DNA of 64,000 nt, from contig JASJZH010000006.1 in the NCBI GenBank assembly GCA_037178975.1, forward strand, positions 682,001 through 746,000, written 5' to 3'. The translations under genes were made by a program, and so were the position numbers. This DNA is from Oscheius tipulae (taxonomy: Eukaryota; Nematoda; Chromadorea; Rhabditida; Rhabditidae). The notes below the pieces were generated by a model. It had not been told where the DNA came from, searched no databases, and saw only the letters and a list, made by a program, of their open reading frames with translations. This document shows, piece after piece, positions 19,928-30,800 of the stretch (position 1 is the stretch's first letter; every line of letters starts with the position of its first letter).

Positions 19928-20190
19928 TTACAGACAAGCGCTAGCATACATCCAAACCATTAGAGCGGCGATGGTTACAATCGCTCCGATTGAGCCTACG
20001 TAGCAGAGAAAAAAGGTGAGGACAATTCTTCGGTGACGTCTCTCGAGCACTTCCAGCATCGTGAGTCTTAGAGAAGATACTCTGAAAGGTACTGCAATTA
20101 CTGCTACATGGCTTTTTCTTAGGTTCCGGTGCAATTGGAGCTAGAATTGCGGTCAAACCGAAAAGAAGAACATGACCAGTTTTGACAATA
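19928..20190 (-). CDS. Small membrane protein, terminal exons, tentative
   Basis: One open stretch, about 20100-20190, encodes a leader-like segment followed by PIAPEPKKKPCSSNC. Another ends the gene with a basic patch and a strong membrane helix (IVLTFFLCYVGSIGAIVTIA) and stops at 19928-19930. The join is ambiguous. It is oriented like the helix-rich genes and may be the C-terminal anchor of such a protein. Confidence 0.35.
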
Positions 20191-20317
20191 CTGAAAAAGC
20201 AATATACAAAAACGTTTGACTAGGAATCGAACGATTGTTTTGCGTCCGAACCCCGACACCCAGTGCTACTCCATTTTTTTTACTATTAACGAGTTTTTGA
20301 AAAAGACCAAAATGGTT

Positions 20318-20399
20318 CGCAGTCAGCAGGATTCGAACCTACGCGGGCAGAGCCCAATTGATTTCTAGTCAATCTCCTTAACCACTCGGACATGACTGC
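20318..20399 (-). tRNA. tRNA-Ser (AGA)
   Basis: 82 nt with a seven-base acceptor stem (GCAGTCA/TGACTGC), the loop CTAGAAA giving anticodon AGA, the long variable arm typical of Ser (GGGCTCTGCCC) and T-loop GGTTCGAATCC. Intact in all arms. Confidence 0.95.
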
Positions 20400-20549
20400 A
20401 TGGGGTAGGGCTTTTCCATGCTCTGATAAGAGTCGATCTATTGAGTTCTTGATGAATCAAAATGAAGCATATTTTGATTGAAAGTAAAAAAAACGATGAT
20501 TGTGAAACAATTGGAATCACATAAAGGTCAAATTCTGGCTAGTTTCGCG

Positions 20550-20780
20550 ATGAGGTTTCGTCTACTTCTGTTCATTCTTACTACTTTCATTTCGATGATT
20601 TCTGCAAAAGCTACTTTTACACCTGTACGATACAACTTGTTCACGCACATCAATTGAAATACGAAGCTGTGTGTATTTCGGGAATTACAGTTTGCTCCTT
20701 TCTTTGTTACGGTGAAATTAGTGTCGACTCTCATTATCCGGGACAACAAGGTTCAATCTTTGTACACAACGTTCAAATGA
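20550..20780 (+). CDS. Small secreted protein of 54 residues, unrecognised
   Basis: Exon 20550-20624 encodes a signal peptide (MRFRLLLFILTTFISMISA) and a few further residues. A GT-AG intron leads in phase to 20691-20780 (FAPFFVTVKLVSTLIIRDNK and nine more residues, TGA). Both splice sites look good. No family is known to me. The next gene-sized feature is the tRNA-Ser upstream on the other strand. Confidence 0.5.
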
Positions 20781-20839
20781 AGCGATAAGTTTCTAAGACA
20801 TTCTTAGTCAATACTGCAGGTTACTTGTGTTAGTTATCC

Positions 20840-21010
20840 ATGTCAAAATTTGATCACTTCCTCTACACCAAACTTTCGCGAAAGATCAGTGAACTCGCTC
20901 ATTTGAGACGCTATTACATGACTCAACCCCTTCTTCTGCGTCTACCTGACACTGAAAACCTCTCATCATCATTAGAACCTGGGGCGTGGACAATATTTTC
21001 CTCTAATTGA
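20840..21010 (+). CDS. Short ORF of 56 residues, possible exon
   Basis: The ATG at 20840 opens SKFDHFLYTKLSRKISELAHLRRYY..., with believable amino-acid usage, and runs to TGA at 21010. A GT dinucleotide at 20990 could instead start an intron. Unrecognised; kept because composition differs from the surrounding noncoding sequence. Confidence 0.3.
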   Translation: MSKFDHFLYTKLSRKISELAHLRRYYMTQPLLLRLPDTENLSSSLEPGAWTIFSSN

Positions 21011-21616
21011 CATCCATTCGACGTACCCAGTTCCATCAACGTCGTCTCCCCGAAATGACCCAAAACTCGGGTAAGCTTAATGGAAAACATTGAAACAGTG
21101 TTTCAGGGTACCATTTTCTTGTACCTTGAATGTCAGAAATGCTCTTAGACCCACGTTCATGTGCCTTAGTTGATGTATTCAACCAGTACGTCATGTTTCA
21201 AGTTTCAATCCCAGTTCAAATTTCAGAAACAGTGTGGAGAAGCAAATGTGGAGTTCATAAAAACAAAACCCCAAAAAAGTAGCAGCAATTGCGGCATTTT
21301 ATCGTCACTTTTATAAATCACGAATGTCCTGCGATCTATTTTTTTTTACGTTACGGTTTGTCAAACAGTTCTATAAATGTTACGGGTAACTTTTGTATTG
21401 AAACCGACAGCTTTTTTAACCGAATGACACTCCGGTTCAACCAAAAATTCGCCTCCTTTTTTTAATCATACTGAAGTAAATAACTTAGGTGTTCAGGTAA
21501 AACGTCTGGGGTTACAAATGCTAATCAGCTTATACTGTTCTCCATCTCTGGAAGTGATTATCAGAGACATGTCAGGAATGGCGGCTTCACATGCAGTCCA
21601 ATGAAACAGCTCCAAG
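21011..21616. other. Noncoding stretch
   Basis: T-rich runs and no ORF with splice support. Nothing seen. Confidence 0.4.
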
Positions 21617-21695
21617 GCGGATCGCTAGCTCAGTGGTAGGGCAGTGGTCTTCGAATGAGACGGTCCCGAGACCCGAGTGGTTCAAAATTCCCCCT
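21617..21695 (+). repeat. tRNA-like sequence, probably a degenerate tRNA or SINE head
   Basis: It contains a good A box (TAGCTCAGTGGTAG) and an imperfect B box (GTGGTTCAAAATTCC) at tRNA spacing, with an anticodon-like arm GTCTTCGAATGAGAC. Acceptor ends do not pair, so it is not a working tRNA. It lies about 640 bp from the 3' end of the RTE element. Confidence 0.5.
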
Positions 21696-22334
21696 ATCTC
21701 TGTGACAACCGCCTTACAGACAACATTGATCTGAATACCAATTATTACAGGGTGTATGCGGTTCTGTATGTGTCGTAGCCCGAGATAATGAGATAGAGAT
21801 TTTTACAGACATACCGTGTAGAGGAAGGTCGCGGAGTGGCCGGTGGCGCCAGCGCCAAAAAAGGGTCCTAAGTTCTTTCCCTGCCGCGGCCCAATCAAGG
21901 CTTCTGACGTCTAGAGCCTTTCCTAGGTTCTTCAAATAAGCTGGCAAAGTGCTGGATGCTCTTGATTTGTAGTGTAATTTTATCATTAGTTCAATTTTTC
22001 CATATAATGGTAAATTTTCCTGGAAATTTATAACAACTGAAGATGGAGTATTTCAGGTTTTCTTCTCTGGTTGTCTGTAGGACATTACACTTACATTGTG
22101 TTCTGTTAATTTACACAAACAAACTGTTGGCATGTAGGTCATGATTTATTAAGCCTACCTCAGGTCTGAAACAAACCTTAGACAAACAATAAAAAACATC
22201 TAGGATTGTGTTTCCAGTTTGAGGCGTATTTGGATAGTTGTCGGTTTAGTTTCATATTCCGCCAGGGTTTTCGGTCAAATTTGTTAGTTCGTCCTTCAAA
22301 TCTATATTTCTGTTCACAATGCTGCAAGACATTC
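21696..22334. other. Noncoding stretch between tRNA-like sequence and RTE tail
   Basis: A 90-codon minus ORF at 21714-21986 starts without splice context and has no recognisable motif. The region may be the body of the tRNA-headed repeat, which I cannot delimit. Confidence 0.35.
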
Positions 22335-25300
22335 AAACAATTTACAATTTACAATTTATTGTCGGAATCAAGGGGTTGCTATCATGTCAGGGCTCCCTTG
22401 CCGCTCCCATAGCGCGAACCCATTCTTCGCCTCCCTCTCTTGCCTGTCGCATCCACGTGGTTGGAGTTCGTCCGAGGCGACCACAGGCTTTCTTCAGCTC
22501 ATCTTCCCATCTCATGCACGGTCTCCCTAGAGCTCGTCGCTGATCAAGAGGAACCCATTCCGTCATCGCTTTCGACCACCTTCCTCCTTCCATCTCGGCC
22601 ACTTTTCTCGCCCATTTCAGCTTCCTCGTCCATGCCAAGTCCAGAACATTCGGTAGTTCTGTTCTTCTTCTCACCTCCTCATTCCTCACACGATCCCGAA
22701 GTGTGATACTGAGCATGGCCCTTTCCTGCCGTCGTTGTAGGGCTGCAAGTTTGGCTCGATCTTCTGTGCGAAGACTCCAGATTTCGCATCCATACAGCAA
22801 ACTTGGGACGACGCAGGTCAGGTACACTCGTCGTTTCATCTTCATCGGGACATTTCTCTTGGTGAGGAAGAGACGGTGGCGATTGAAGGCTGCCCAAGAC
22901 GCTCCGATCCGACGGGACAGCTCCTGATTTTCCGAGGTGCAGGTTACCGAACATCCAAGGTAAACGAAATGCCGGACAAACTGTATAGCTTGTCCTGTTA
23001 AGCGTAGATCTCCCTCGTAGGCATTGGTCATCGCGAAAGTTTTGCGATGATTGATTTCGAGCCCAATCCTACGGCTTCCTTGTTCCAGTTCAGTCACCAT
23101 CCGCTGTACAGATCTCAGACTCTTTCCGATAAGAACGACATCATCGGCGTAGCGAAGATGAGTCAGCTTACGGCCGTTGATGTTGAAACCGATGCCGTCC
23201 CAATTGAGTTGGCGGAAGACGTCTTCGAGTACAGCGTTGAAGAGCAGTGGAGAAAGTACGCATCCTTGACGAACTCCACGTTTGATGTTGACATCCACTA
23301 ACTCTTCTTGCACTTTGGTCTTGCAACCAGCATCTCTGTAGACCCTTCGCAGCATCTCGATATAGAGTTGGTCCGAACCGTGTCTTTGAAGTGAGTTCCA
23401 GACAGCTTCCCACTCAATAGTGTCGTAGGCTTTCCGGAAATCGACGAACACAAGATAGAGGTGACTTCGGTAACCGGAGGCCTTGTCGATTAGCTGTCTG
23501 ATGGTATGAAGGTGTTCTACTGTTGAGTAGCTTCGGCGGAATCCTGCTTGTTCGATTGGCTGGTTGAATTCCAGATTTCCTTGCATCCTGGCCAGCATCA
23601 CTCGTGTGAAGAGTTTGTAGGGAGCTGGTAGCACGGAGATTGGACGGAAGTTAGCCAGGTCTGTGTGATCACCTTTCTTCGGGATGAGGGTGGTAATCGA
23701 ATCACCGAATCCATGAGGAACCACACGATGTTGGAGCATCCGAGTGAAGAGACGTGCGAGAAGAGGCACAATCTCCGCTTCCACAACTCGAAGCTGCATG
23801 GTCGTGATGGAGTCATGTCCAGGGGCTGTCCGCATCTTCATCCGATGTAGTTGTTTCCAGACTTCTTCCTCGAGTACTGGCGGGACTTCCTCAAGAGGGG
23901 GATGGGGCATCGGGGCCACATTGACCGTTTGTTGGTAAAGCTCGTCGAAGAACTCCTTCACTCTATCTCGCACATCTTGGGGGCAGTTAGTTCGCGATCC
24001 GTCCTTCTTCTGGAGCTGTCCGATCACAGGAGTCGATATTTCCTCGAAGAGCCTCTTGGTTGAGAGCGTCTGACGATAACGTGTCTCGAGGTTCTTCTCA
24101 ATATCCGAAGTAATGGCCACACGGAGGGACTTGTTTGTTTGGACCAACTGAAGACGAGACAGAATGTCATCCTTGGCCAGTAGAGCTCGTCGCTGATTGA
24201 ACAGGTCCCTGGTGCCAACGGAGAGTCTTTCTGCGCGTGGGATCCTTTCAACAGCAACAGCCCGAGCTTCGTCGAAAACTTCACGTATGCCTTGGTACTG
24301 ATTAGCCGGATTCGGATCCTCCATTGCTTCTCTTCTCTCCTGGACAGCGTGTCGGAAAAGCGGCCAGTTCATCTTTGTCTGCATTGCCTTCTGTCGACGT
24401 CTGGGGAACTTGGCGTCTAGATCGACGATGAGACGGACAAGACGGTGGTCGCTTCGGAAGTTGAACTGGTTGATGACTTGAACTTTCCGCACGGTGTTGA
24501 ATCTTCGAACAAGGAACAGATCGTATTCCTTGAAGGTGGTGCCATTGGGCGATCTCCAGGTCCATTTTCTTCCGGATCTCTGCTTACTGAAGGTGTTGGC
24601 TACGTCCCAACCGTGCTGTTGACAGAAGGAGATGAGTTGTTCTCCTCGACGGTTTCGGGTACCATAGCCGTAAGCTCCGATCGACGGTTCCAATGGGTGG
24701 AGGCGCGGTCCGACGGAAGCATTCCAATCTCCGAGCACTATTGTACACCTCTGATGTTTTCTGGGAAAGTTCACTTGGCTCATGATTCCAGTGCCCTGAC
24801 CCTTACTCACACCATTGGCCCCGACCGGCAGCCCCTGTTTCCATAAGGATCCACCAGTCCGGTTGTACGCAGCTCTTTGAACCTTGCTCAGGAAACGGTC
24901 GTAGACGGCGTCATCGGCATCTCCTGTGGGTGCATAGCACATGACGAGATGGAGACTCCAATTCGGCCCTCTCAGCTCCAGTGTGCAGCATCTGTCGTCG
25001 ATCGGTGTGAAGCGATGGATGTTGGAGACAAGATGTGGTGCCACAATGAAGCCCACGCCGCGTCGGTTGTACTGACCACCACTGTAGAGAAGGTGGCTGC
25101 CAGATTTCCTCAGCAGCTCTTGGCCGTTTCCCGACTTCCATGTCTCACTCAGGCCAACCACGTCGAAGGTGATCTTGAGCAGAGCCTCCTCGAGTTCGAG
25201 TAGGCGTCTCTTCGAGTGGATGGACTGGCAGTTGAGCTGACAGAGGTTGAGTTGGTCTCGCACCATGGGTGTTGACGTGACGATCCCTCTGTGTCGCAGT

Positions 25301-25475
25301 TCTGGGACCGGAACTCCTTCTTTCCACAAACGGCTACGGTGATGGTAGGCCACTAGGGAGCGCTTGAAGAAGTCATTGGTACATTCGGTGGAGCCTGCTG
25401 AATGCTCATTCTTTGTAAGTTCATTGTATAGAGTGAGCTTGATTTTACTCGCAGTTAGATTTTCATTTAAGATGA
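22335..25475 (-). mobile_element. Nearly intact RTE-clade non-LTR retrotransposon
   Basis: One long minus-strand frame is followed, after its stop at 22387, by a very short 3' UTR and a tail of three near-copies of a 7-nt unit (AATTGTA) at about 22338-22366. Very short UTRs and short-repeat tails rather than poly(A) are characteristic of RTE elements. The frame stays open upstream of the first ATG to about 25475, where a TAA occurs, so the 5' boundary is only approximate. No target-site duplication could be verified. Confidence 0.85.
22387..25266 (-). CDS. RTE endonuclease-reverse transcriptase polyprotein
   Basis: 959 residues from the first in-frame ATG. The N-terminal third is an APE-type endonuclease: LNCQSIHSKRRLLELEE, VVGLSETW, VLGDWNASVG and SDHRLVRLIVD supply the metal-binding and catalytic Asn/Glu/Asp/His positions. 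The reverse transcriptase follows: FRPISVLPAPYKLFTRV, AGFRRSYSTVEHLH, FVDFRKAYDTIEW, RGVRQGCVLSPLLF and YADDVVLIG (catalytic Asp pair). A C-terminal region carries the WARKVAEM...RW block usual in RTE. No stops or frameshifts, so the copy is young or still mobile. Many plus-strand ORFs over this interval are antisense shadows. Confidence 0.93.
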   Translation of the reverse strand: MVRDQLNLCQLNCQSIHSKRRLLELEEALLKITFDVVGLSETWKSGNGQELLRKSGSHLLYSGGQYNRRGVGFIVAPHLVSNIHRFTPIDDRCCTLELRGPNWSLHLVMCYAPTGDADDAVYDRFLSKVQRAAYNRTGGSLWKQGLPVGANGVSKGQGTGIMSQVNFPRKHQRCTIVLGDWNASVGPRLHPLEPSIGAYGYGTRNRRGEQLISFCQQHGWDVANTFSKQRSGRKWTWRSPNGTTFKEYDLFLVRRFNTVRKVQVINQFNFRSDHRLVRLIVDLDAKFPRRRQKAMQTKMNWPLFRHAVQERREAMEDPNPANQYQGIREVFDEARAVAVERIPRAERLSVGTRDLFNQRRALLAKDDILSRLQLVQTNKSLRVAITSDIEKNLETRYRQTLSTKRLFEEISTPVIGQLQKKDGSRTNCPQDVRDRVKEFFDELYQQTVNVAPMPHPPLEEVPPVLEEEVWKQLHRMKMRTAPGHDSITTMQLRVVEAEIVPLLARLFTRMLQHRVVPHGFGDSITTLIPKKGDHTDLANFRPISVLPAPYKLFTRVMLARMQGNLEFNQPIEQAGFRRSYSTVEHLHTIRQLIDKASGYRSHLYLVFVDFRKAYDTIEWEAVWNSLQRHGSDQLYIEMLRRVYRDAGCKTKVQEELVDVNIKRGVRQGCVLSPLLFNAVLEDVFRQLNWDGIGFNINGRKLTHLRYADDVVLIGKSLRSVQRMVTELEQGSRRIGLEINHRKTFAMTNAYEGDLRLTGQAIQFVRHFVYLGCSVTCTSENQELSRRIGASWAAFNRHRLFLTKRNVPMKMKRRVYLTCVVPSLLYGCEIWSLRTEDRAKLAALQRRQERAMLSITLRDRVRNEEVRRRTELPNVLDLAWTRKLKWARKVAEMEGGRWSKAMTEWVPLDQRRALGRPCMRWEDELKKACGRLGRTPTTWMRQAREGGEEWVRAMGAAREP

Positions 25476-25920
25476 AGTCTTATGTACCCAAGATGTCATT
25501 GGTCATACCGACCGCAACAATTGTTCACTTTTTTTAGGATATGAAAAGAAGAAAGATTTTTTTTTTGCTGGTACGAGGGTCCAATTTGCAGAAACTTGTA
25601 TAATACTTCCCAATGTGCTTATGAACCAACCGTGGTAGCATCAAACTTTTAAAAGTTTAATGGTTTCTGTGTTGCATTCATGCTGTGATAGCTCTAAAAG
25701 GATAGCGATGGACTGGTCGACTGGATACGAAGAGGAAGTTGAAGGAAAGATACAGGCATTGTACCAAAGACGATGACAGTTTAAAAAAGACTCCTTGGAA
25801 ATTATGTCGTGAAGTAACAGTAAAGTGGCAGCAAACTATCTTCGATCTACCTAGAATTCAGATTTAAACGTTACCAGCCGTCTTTGACGGCTTTGCCGCT
25901 CTTTCCGAAACAATGAAAAC
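25476..25920. other. Noncoding stretch upstream of RTE
   Basis: AT-rich sequence with no supported ORF; may include RTE 5' flank. Confidence 0.4.
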
Positions 25921-25990
25921 ATCGGTGGGGATCAAACCCGGGTTGGTCCGATTCAAAGCCCAGCGCGCCAACCACGGGGCTATGGCGAGG
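25921..25990 (-). repeat. tRNA-derived SINE-like sequence
   Basis: The minus strand has an A-box-like TGGCGCGCTGG and a B box GGGTTTGATCCCC at tRNA spacing, with an anticodon-loop-like CTTTGAA between them (would be TTG, Gln). The acceptor stem is not convincing. It resembles the head of a tRNA-derived SINE, and the body cannot be delimited here. Confidence 0.5.
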
Positions 25991-27841
25991 GCGGTGCGTA
26001 CAGACAGACGGGCATCGTTGCGCTTTAGAGGAAGAGAGAAAGCATGTTCCGTCTTATGTTAAAGGAGCGAATTACGCTAGCCCGTTTGATATCAGGGCGC
26101 ATATTTTGAAGAGCTGGTGTTACAGCCTAGCCTAAAGGAAGTCCGTGTTCACTCCAGGAAATACTTGACATTAGGAAAAATACAATGACATGGAGATAAG
26201 AAACATGCGGGGGAGACTCGCTTACTGCTCAAGATTGGCTTATTTTGACAGAGTAGCGTAAACCAGGATTTTACTGCGTAGTGTGATCATCGCATAATCC
26301 ATCTCTGATCTCGAGAATTGTTCTGGGCCCCTGACCTCAATATTCGTAATTAAATGAAGTCTCCCTCACAACACCTCTATTATGCACCTTGGGTTGACAA
26401 TTTTATTTTGCTCCCTTTGTTCAAGAAAGATCATCTCGGATCTTATCTGTGTGCATTCGTGTTTTGGGGGTTCGAGACACCTAGGTAACGGATTAGAACT
26501 CCTCGCCTCTATAATCCCTTCGATGTAACATTTCCTTGCTGCTTTAGGCAACATTTTATTGCGGAAGACCAGCAGACGACAGCAGACAATTACACTTCCA
26601 AAACAGTTGCACACTTCCACGCATAATCGTGAGACCCACGCCATCAGTGCGCGTCGATCGAAGACACTCGCCTTTCCGTTTTCATTTTTTCTGCTAGTCT
26701 TCCGCAATAGAATTATTCTGTAGTGGGATGCTGTTTCTCGCAAATCCGTACCATTTAAATGCTATTTCAAGCAAAAGGGTAGCCAAAGTATTGTTCATTA
26801 TGTCAAGCAAACGCAGGAAGTCAAGATCAATGCAAAATGTAGCTTCGTTCGATAGGGTCAGCATGCACATGAACTGAAATTGAAATTTTTTTTTAGAAAA
26901 TTTCATTTGAAATGATTGAATCCTGGGACCGGTTACGTTACGTCGTGCCTGAGAGATCCGAGCCTGTCAGCAGTCCTTAAATATATTTTTCCGAGACAGT
27001 TTTGAAAGCAGTAAGACCAAACTTTTTAGGAGACAAAAAGAAGCAAAACCAAAGTCCATATTTAATGGCTCTTTTGTCTCTCAGTTTCACATCGCACTCG
27101 CACCTGCCTCACCCTGACTCATTGGGAAAGGGTCGCGGGTTTGAATAGAGAGGCGCAGGTTTTTCCGGAGAGGCTCGACCCTCGATTCAATCCTGATTTC
27201 CCAACAGTTCCCAGCACATCTGCGTAATGAGCTGCACTACGACCTAAATGTCAGCTCACATCGCTTTCTTGCGCTATAATCGGATGACCACATATCATTT
27301 TGCCTTTTACATGAGGTAGAGGGGTAAATCCAAGGAGTGGCTGCCTTTCTACATGGCTCATGTTCGGATGTAATCAAGAACTGGATTAGAGAAAAAAACT
27401 GCTATATCCCGTTTTTGCCCCAACGAATATTGTAGTAGATGACTCTATGAAGGAGCGCGTGCGGCGATTCCATAATATAAAGAGTTGTTTTCTTTGATTC
27501 GGGGATCCGAAAACGAGCAAAATACATTAGGGCATTACACCTGACCATCCCCTTACTAGTTCAAAACAATTTTCTGTTAATTTTTTATTTTCGTGACAAG
27601 GACAGCTCCTGGAACTGTAATAGATTGATATTTACCAGCTTATTCGGCTATTTAGCCGTCTAGTTTACTACTTTTTTGGGTGTTCTCCATCTTTGTACTT
27701 TAGCTCTCCATTTCCCCTTCGTTTCGCACCGAAAAAGAAAAGAATAGTACAGGACCAAAAGAAATTTTAAAGACTTTGTTCCTCTAGATTGTTTTTTCCT
27801 TGTAGCGCTCCTTTTATTTTCAGTTAGATGGTTTTCTAGGA
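25991..27841. other. Intergenic, 1.85 kb without a resolved gene
   Basis: The longest minus ORF (26366-26743) begins without an ATG or acceptor and shows no motif. A T-rich tract precedes the gene at 27842. Otherwise nothing seen. Confidence 0.45.
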
Positions 27842-30800
27842 ATGAACCAGCCACCCAACGCAGCCTTGGGTCGTGCCAACTCAAACCCTGTACTTGATCC
27901 AGCCATTATTCTTTCGGATTCTAATCCGGTAAGTTTGAACTTTTGGTATGGAAGTACAGAGAGACTGTTGCAGATCAAACTGGTCAACAACTACTACGCT
28001 ATCGTGAAGATTCTCACTGATATCTTCGAGACTTCCGCCGGACACACTTTGGCTTTTGGTGAAATCTGGAAGTCGATTCAAGCTGCGGGGCATGATCGTA
28101 CCTACACGACTATCAACGTTTTAGATATTTTGTTCAAGGATACGGAGCTATTTAATGCAGTGTAGGTTAAGTATTCTGTCAGTGATGATGATCTGTTTAG
28201 CTATACAATCGAAAACAAAAAACGTGTACTACACTTTACTAAGAGGGAAAATGTTGTCAACGTGATCCGTTGGAAGGGACCACCGATTTCGCTTCAAGAG
28301 GCCTGCTACAAACGGGATGTCACCCCAAAGCTGCATTCAATTTTGCAGCAGCAAACTCTTCCAGCAGAGTACCGAATGCCTAAATTCCTAGACACTGTGA
28401 GTTTAAGAAAGCTGAACTAGAGCTGGGGACAATTGCAGCAACGTATGACAGTGCTTTCGATCGATCCATACAGGACGATGTATTTCTTTTATAGCGTCAG
28501 TTATCGAGAATCGCAGGCAAAAGTTTGCTACCTTATTGAAAGGGCTTCAAAATTGCGCGCAGCGCTACGCGTGGGTTTGACTCCGGGTTGGCTTGGTGCG
28601 CGCGCTGGAAAACTGAAAATTACCATTTCTCGGTTCGGGTCTATCCAATTGCTCTCAAACTTTGTCCCATAGTTTCAACCACCTAGAAAAAAAAGTCATT
28701 TTTCAAAAACCTATCAATCTTTCCCGATAGTCGTAACCCAGGCTGGCTTTTCAAATCTACCTATCAGATCGGCTTCATACTTTGGCTAGAGGTTCAGAAT
28801 CCATCTCGTTGCTTGCGCGGAGGCTACCAGCCCGATATGGTAACTTTGAATAGATCTCCTCAGATAGGATTATCTGGAAGCATTTTTTTGCTACTAATAA
28901 GCGTTGATCAACAACTATTCTTTGAATACCATGGTAGGTTATCGCACAATTCGACTTACTGCTCGAATTTTCAGAATACATAAGATCCACTACACTTTCT
29001 TAGAAATATGATTTCAGACGCGGTTTAGGCTTTCCCAATTTGCCTACAGAGCTCTATGGCCCTGTTTATGCACCGTCTTCTATTGTCTAGCTTTCTTAGA
29101 GTCCAAACCATCATTCTTTTCGCGGGTCACTTTTTTAATAACAATGATACCATATTGTTTGGGTACACAAGGCAGGCTTCCAAATGTGAACAATTGTCAC
29201 GATCTCACAAAACAGTGACGGACGACGAAAAAGTCTATCTATGTATTTAGGAAAACAGAACTCTCCACAATCTGGATGATTTCAAACAGTTCAACTTCCT
29301 GAAGAGCCACGTCTTACACTTCAACGTAAGACTACTTCAGTTGCCCCTCTCTAAAATATTTTAGCCGACGAATGGCGAAACAAAGTTTGTCCCTTACGAG
29401 GTTGGTTCGACAGAGCAGCTGGAGTCGTCTTCTGAAAGGCGCCAAAATGATCGCGTCGCAAGGACGCTTCACTACAACATCTACTGCCTTCTGATAAATG
29501 CTCCCGATAAGAAGATGTTCTACTTGGACATTTTGTCTGCAATGGAGGGACGCTTTCCAGAGATGCCGTCAGAAAAACGACGTCCAAATGTCAACTATAC
29601 CATCCGTAAATACAAGTGCCTGGCGAAAGTTGGGAGGTGGGTGAACTAGCCAAGGGCGTGGCTAAATGACAAAATTTTGAGGCGACAGACGCAAGGGCGA
29701 TCAGTGGCAGTTCTCTATCGAACGACCCGAGAGTCTCGCAAAGTTTTTAGATTGCACTTGCCGAGGTTACACATAAACGAACAGACATGGCTCGCGTTTC
29801 ACAGAAGTGATTAGTCGGTAATGTTAGCTCAGGTCCTCGGTTACAGCGCGTCATCTTGTTAGATTGGTTCCTTTAGGGGTCAAGCATGAATTTAAACTGT
29901 TTCGCCCGACCAGAATCGCACTGTGGAAAGGGACAGTAACGTAAAAAGCTATAACGATACTGTCCCCCTGAAGGTTTTCCCCCACTCGGGTTGAGAGTCG
30001 TTTTCAGGAACCCCGTGAAAGGAGACATCATTCAGCATCAGTGGTGTAGATTTTTAGGATCTCCCAAGCCTTCTCCCACCAAAACGACTGTGCCAGCTGC
30101 TGCCACCCAACTTCCTACGGGAACCATGGAGGCGGAGCCATCTTCTAGTACGAGCGTAAGCCACTTTAATCATTAAGTAGAACAATACTGTTTTCAGAAA
30201 TAGCCTTTTTTTCTTCAAACCGTCATACATCATTGAACCCATAAGCTCTCGAGGATTAGCCTTTACAAGTTTTCTGCTGTTCCCATTAATTCCCATTCTT
30301 TTCTCCCATTCGGATGTTGCATTCTTTAAATAGTTTATAGCCTGTGTACTTAGTATTTAATTATTTTATTCTATTTCTGTTTTTTTATAAATTAAAAATG
30401 ATAATTTCTTATTAAAGGTAACAATTTTCCACTTGAAACTGCATCTACTTGAAAGCAAATTTTGATATATAGAATTATGGTTTCGGAACAGGACACAAGT
30501 TACAAACGTGAACATGAAAATGCACCTACGTTCAGGCTACAATCGCTGTAGGTGGGCAAACAAGCATTCTCTGCAACCTAATTTTTTCGGTATAATGTCA
30601 AGCTTGGCTTATTTACGTACGTGTAAGGACGTAAATCATGCCTGCTCACAATTTACGTTTTGGTCTGCTAAAAGGCCTTACCATTTTGAGGTTGAGAAAC
30701 ATGAGCCAACTTCGGGAATCAGAATAGAAAGTTCCTCTTCGCCCCAAAAATATTTCTAGAGCATATAACCTGTTCTTCGTATTAAGCTGTAGTGGCCACA

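Noticed and set aside
22440-25203. Numerous plus-strand ORFs of 60-133 codons over the RTE element
   Set aside because: They are antisense shadows of a single 960-codon reverse-transcriptase frame and show no splice sites or domains.
26366-26743. 125-codon minus-strand ORF in an intergenic region
   Set aside because: It opens without an ATG or splice acceptor, has erratic composition and shows no recognisable motif.
28433-28672. 79-codon ORF treated as one long exon of the forkhead-type gene
   Set aside because: Only the first 19 codons up to a GTCAGT donor look coding. The remainder crosses a GC-rich palindromic stretch and changes character.
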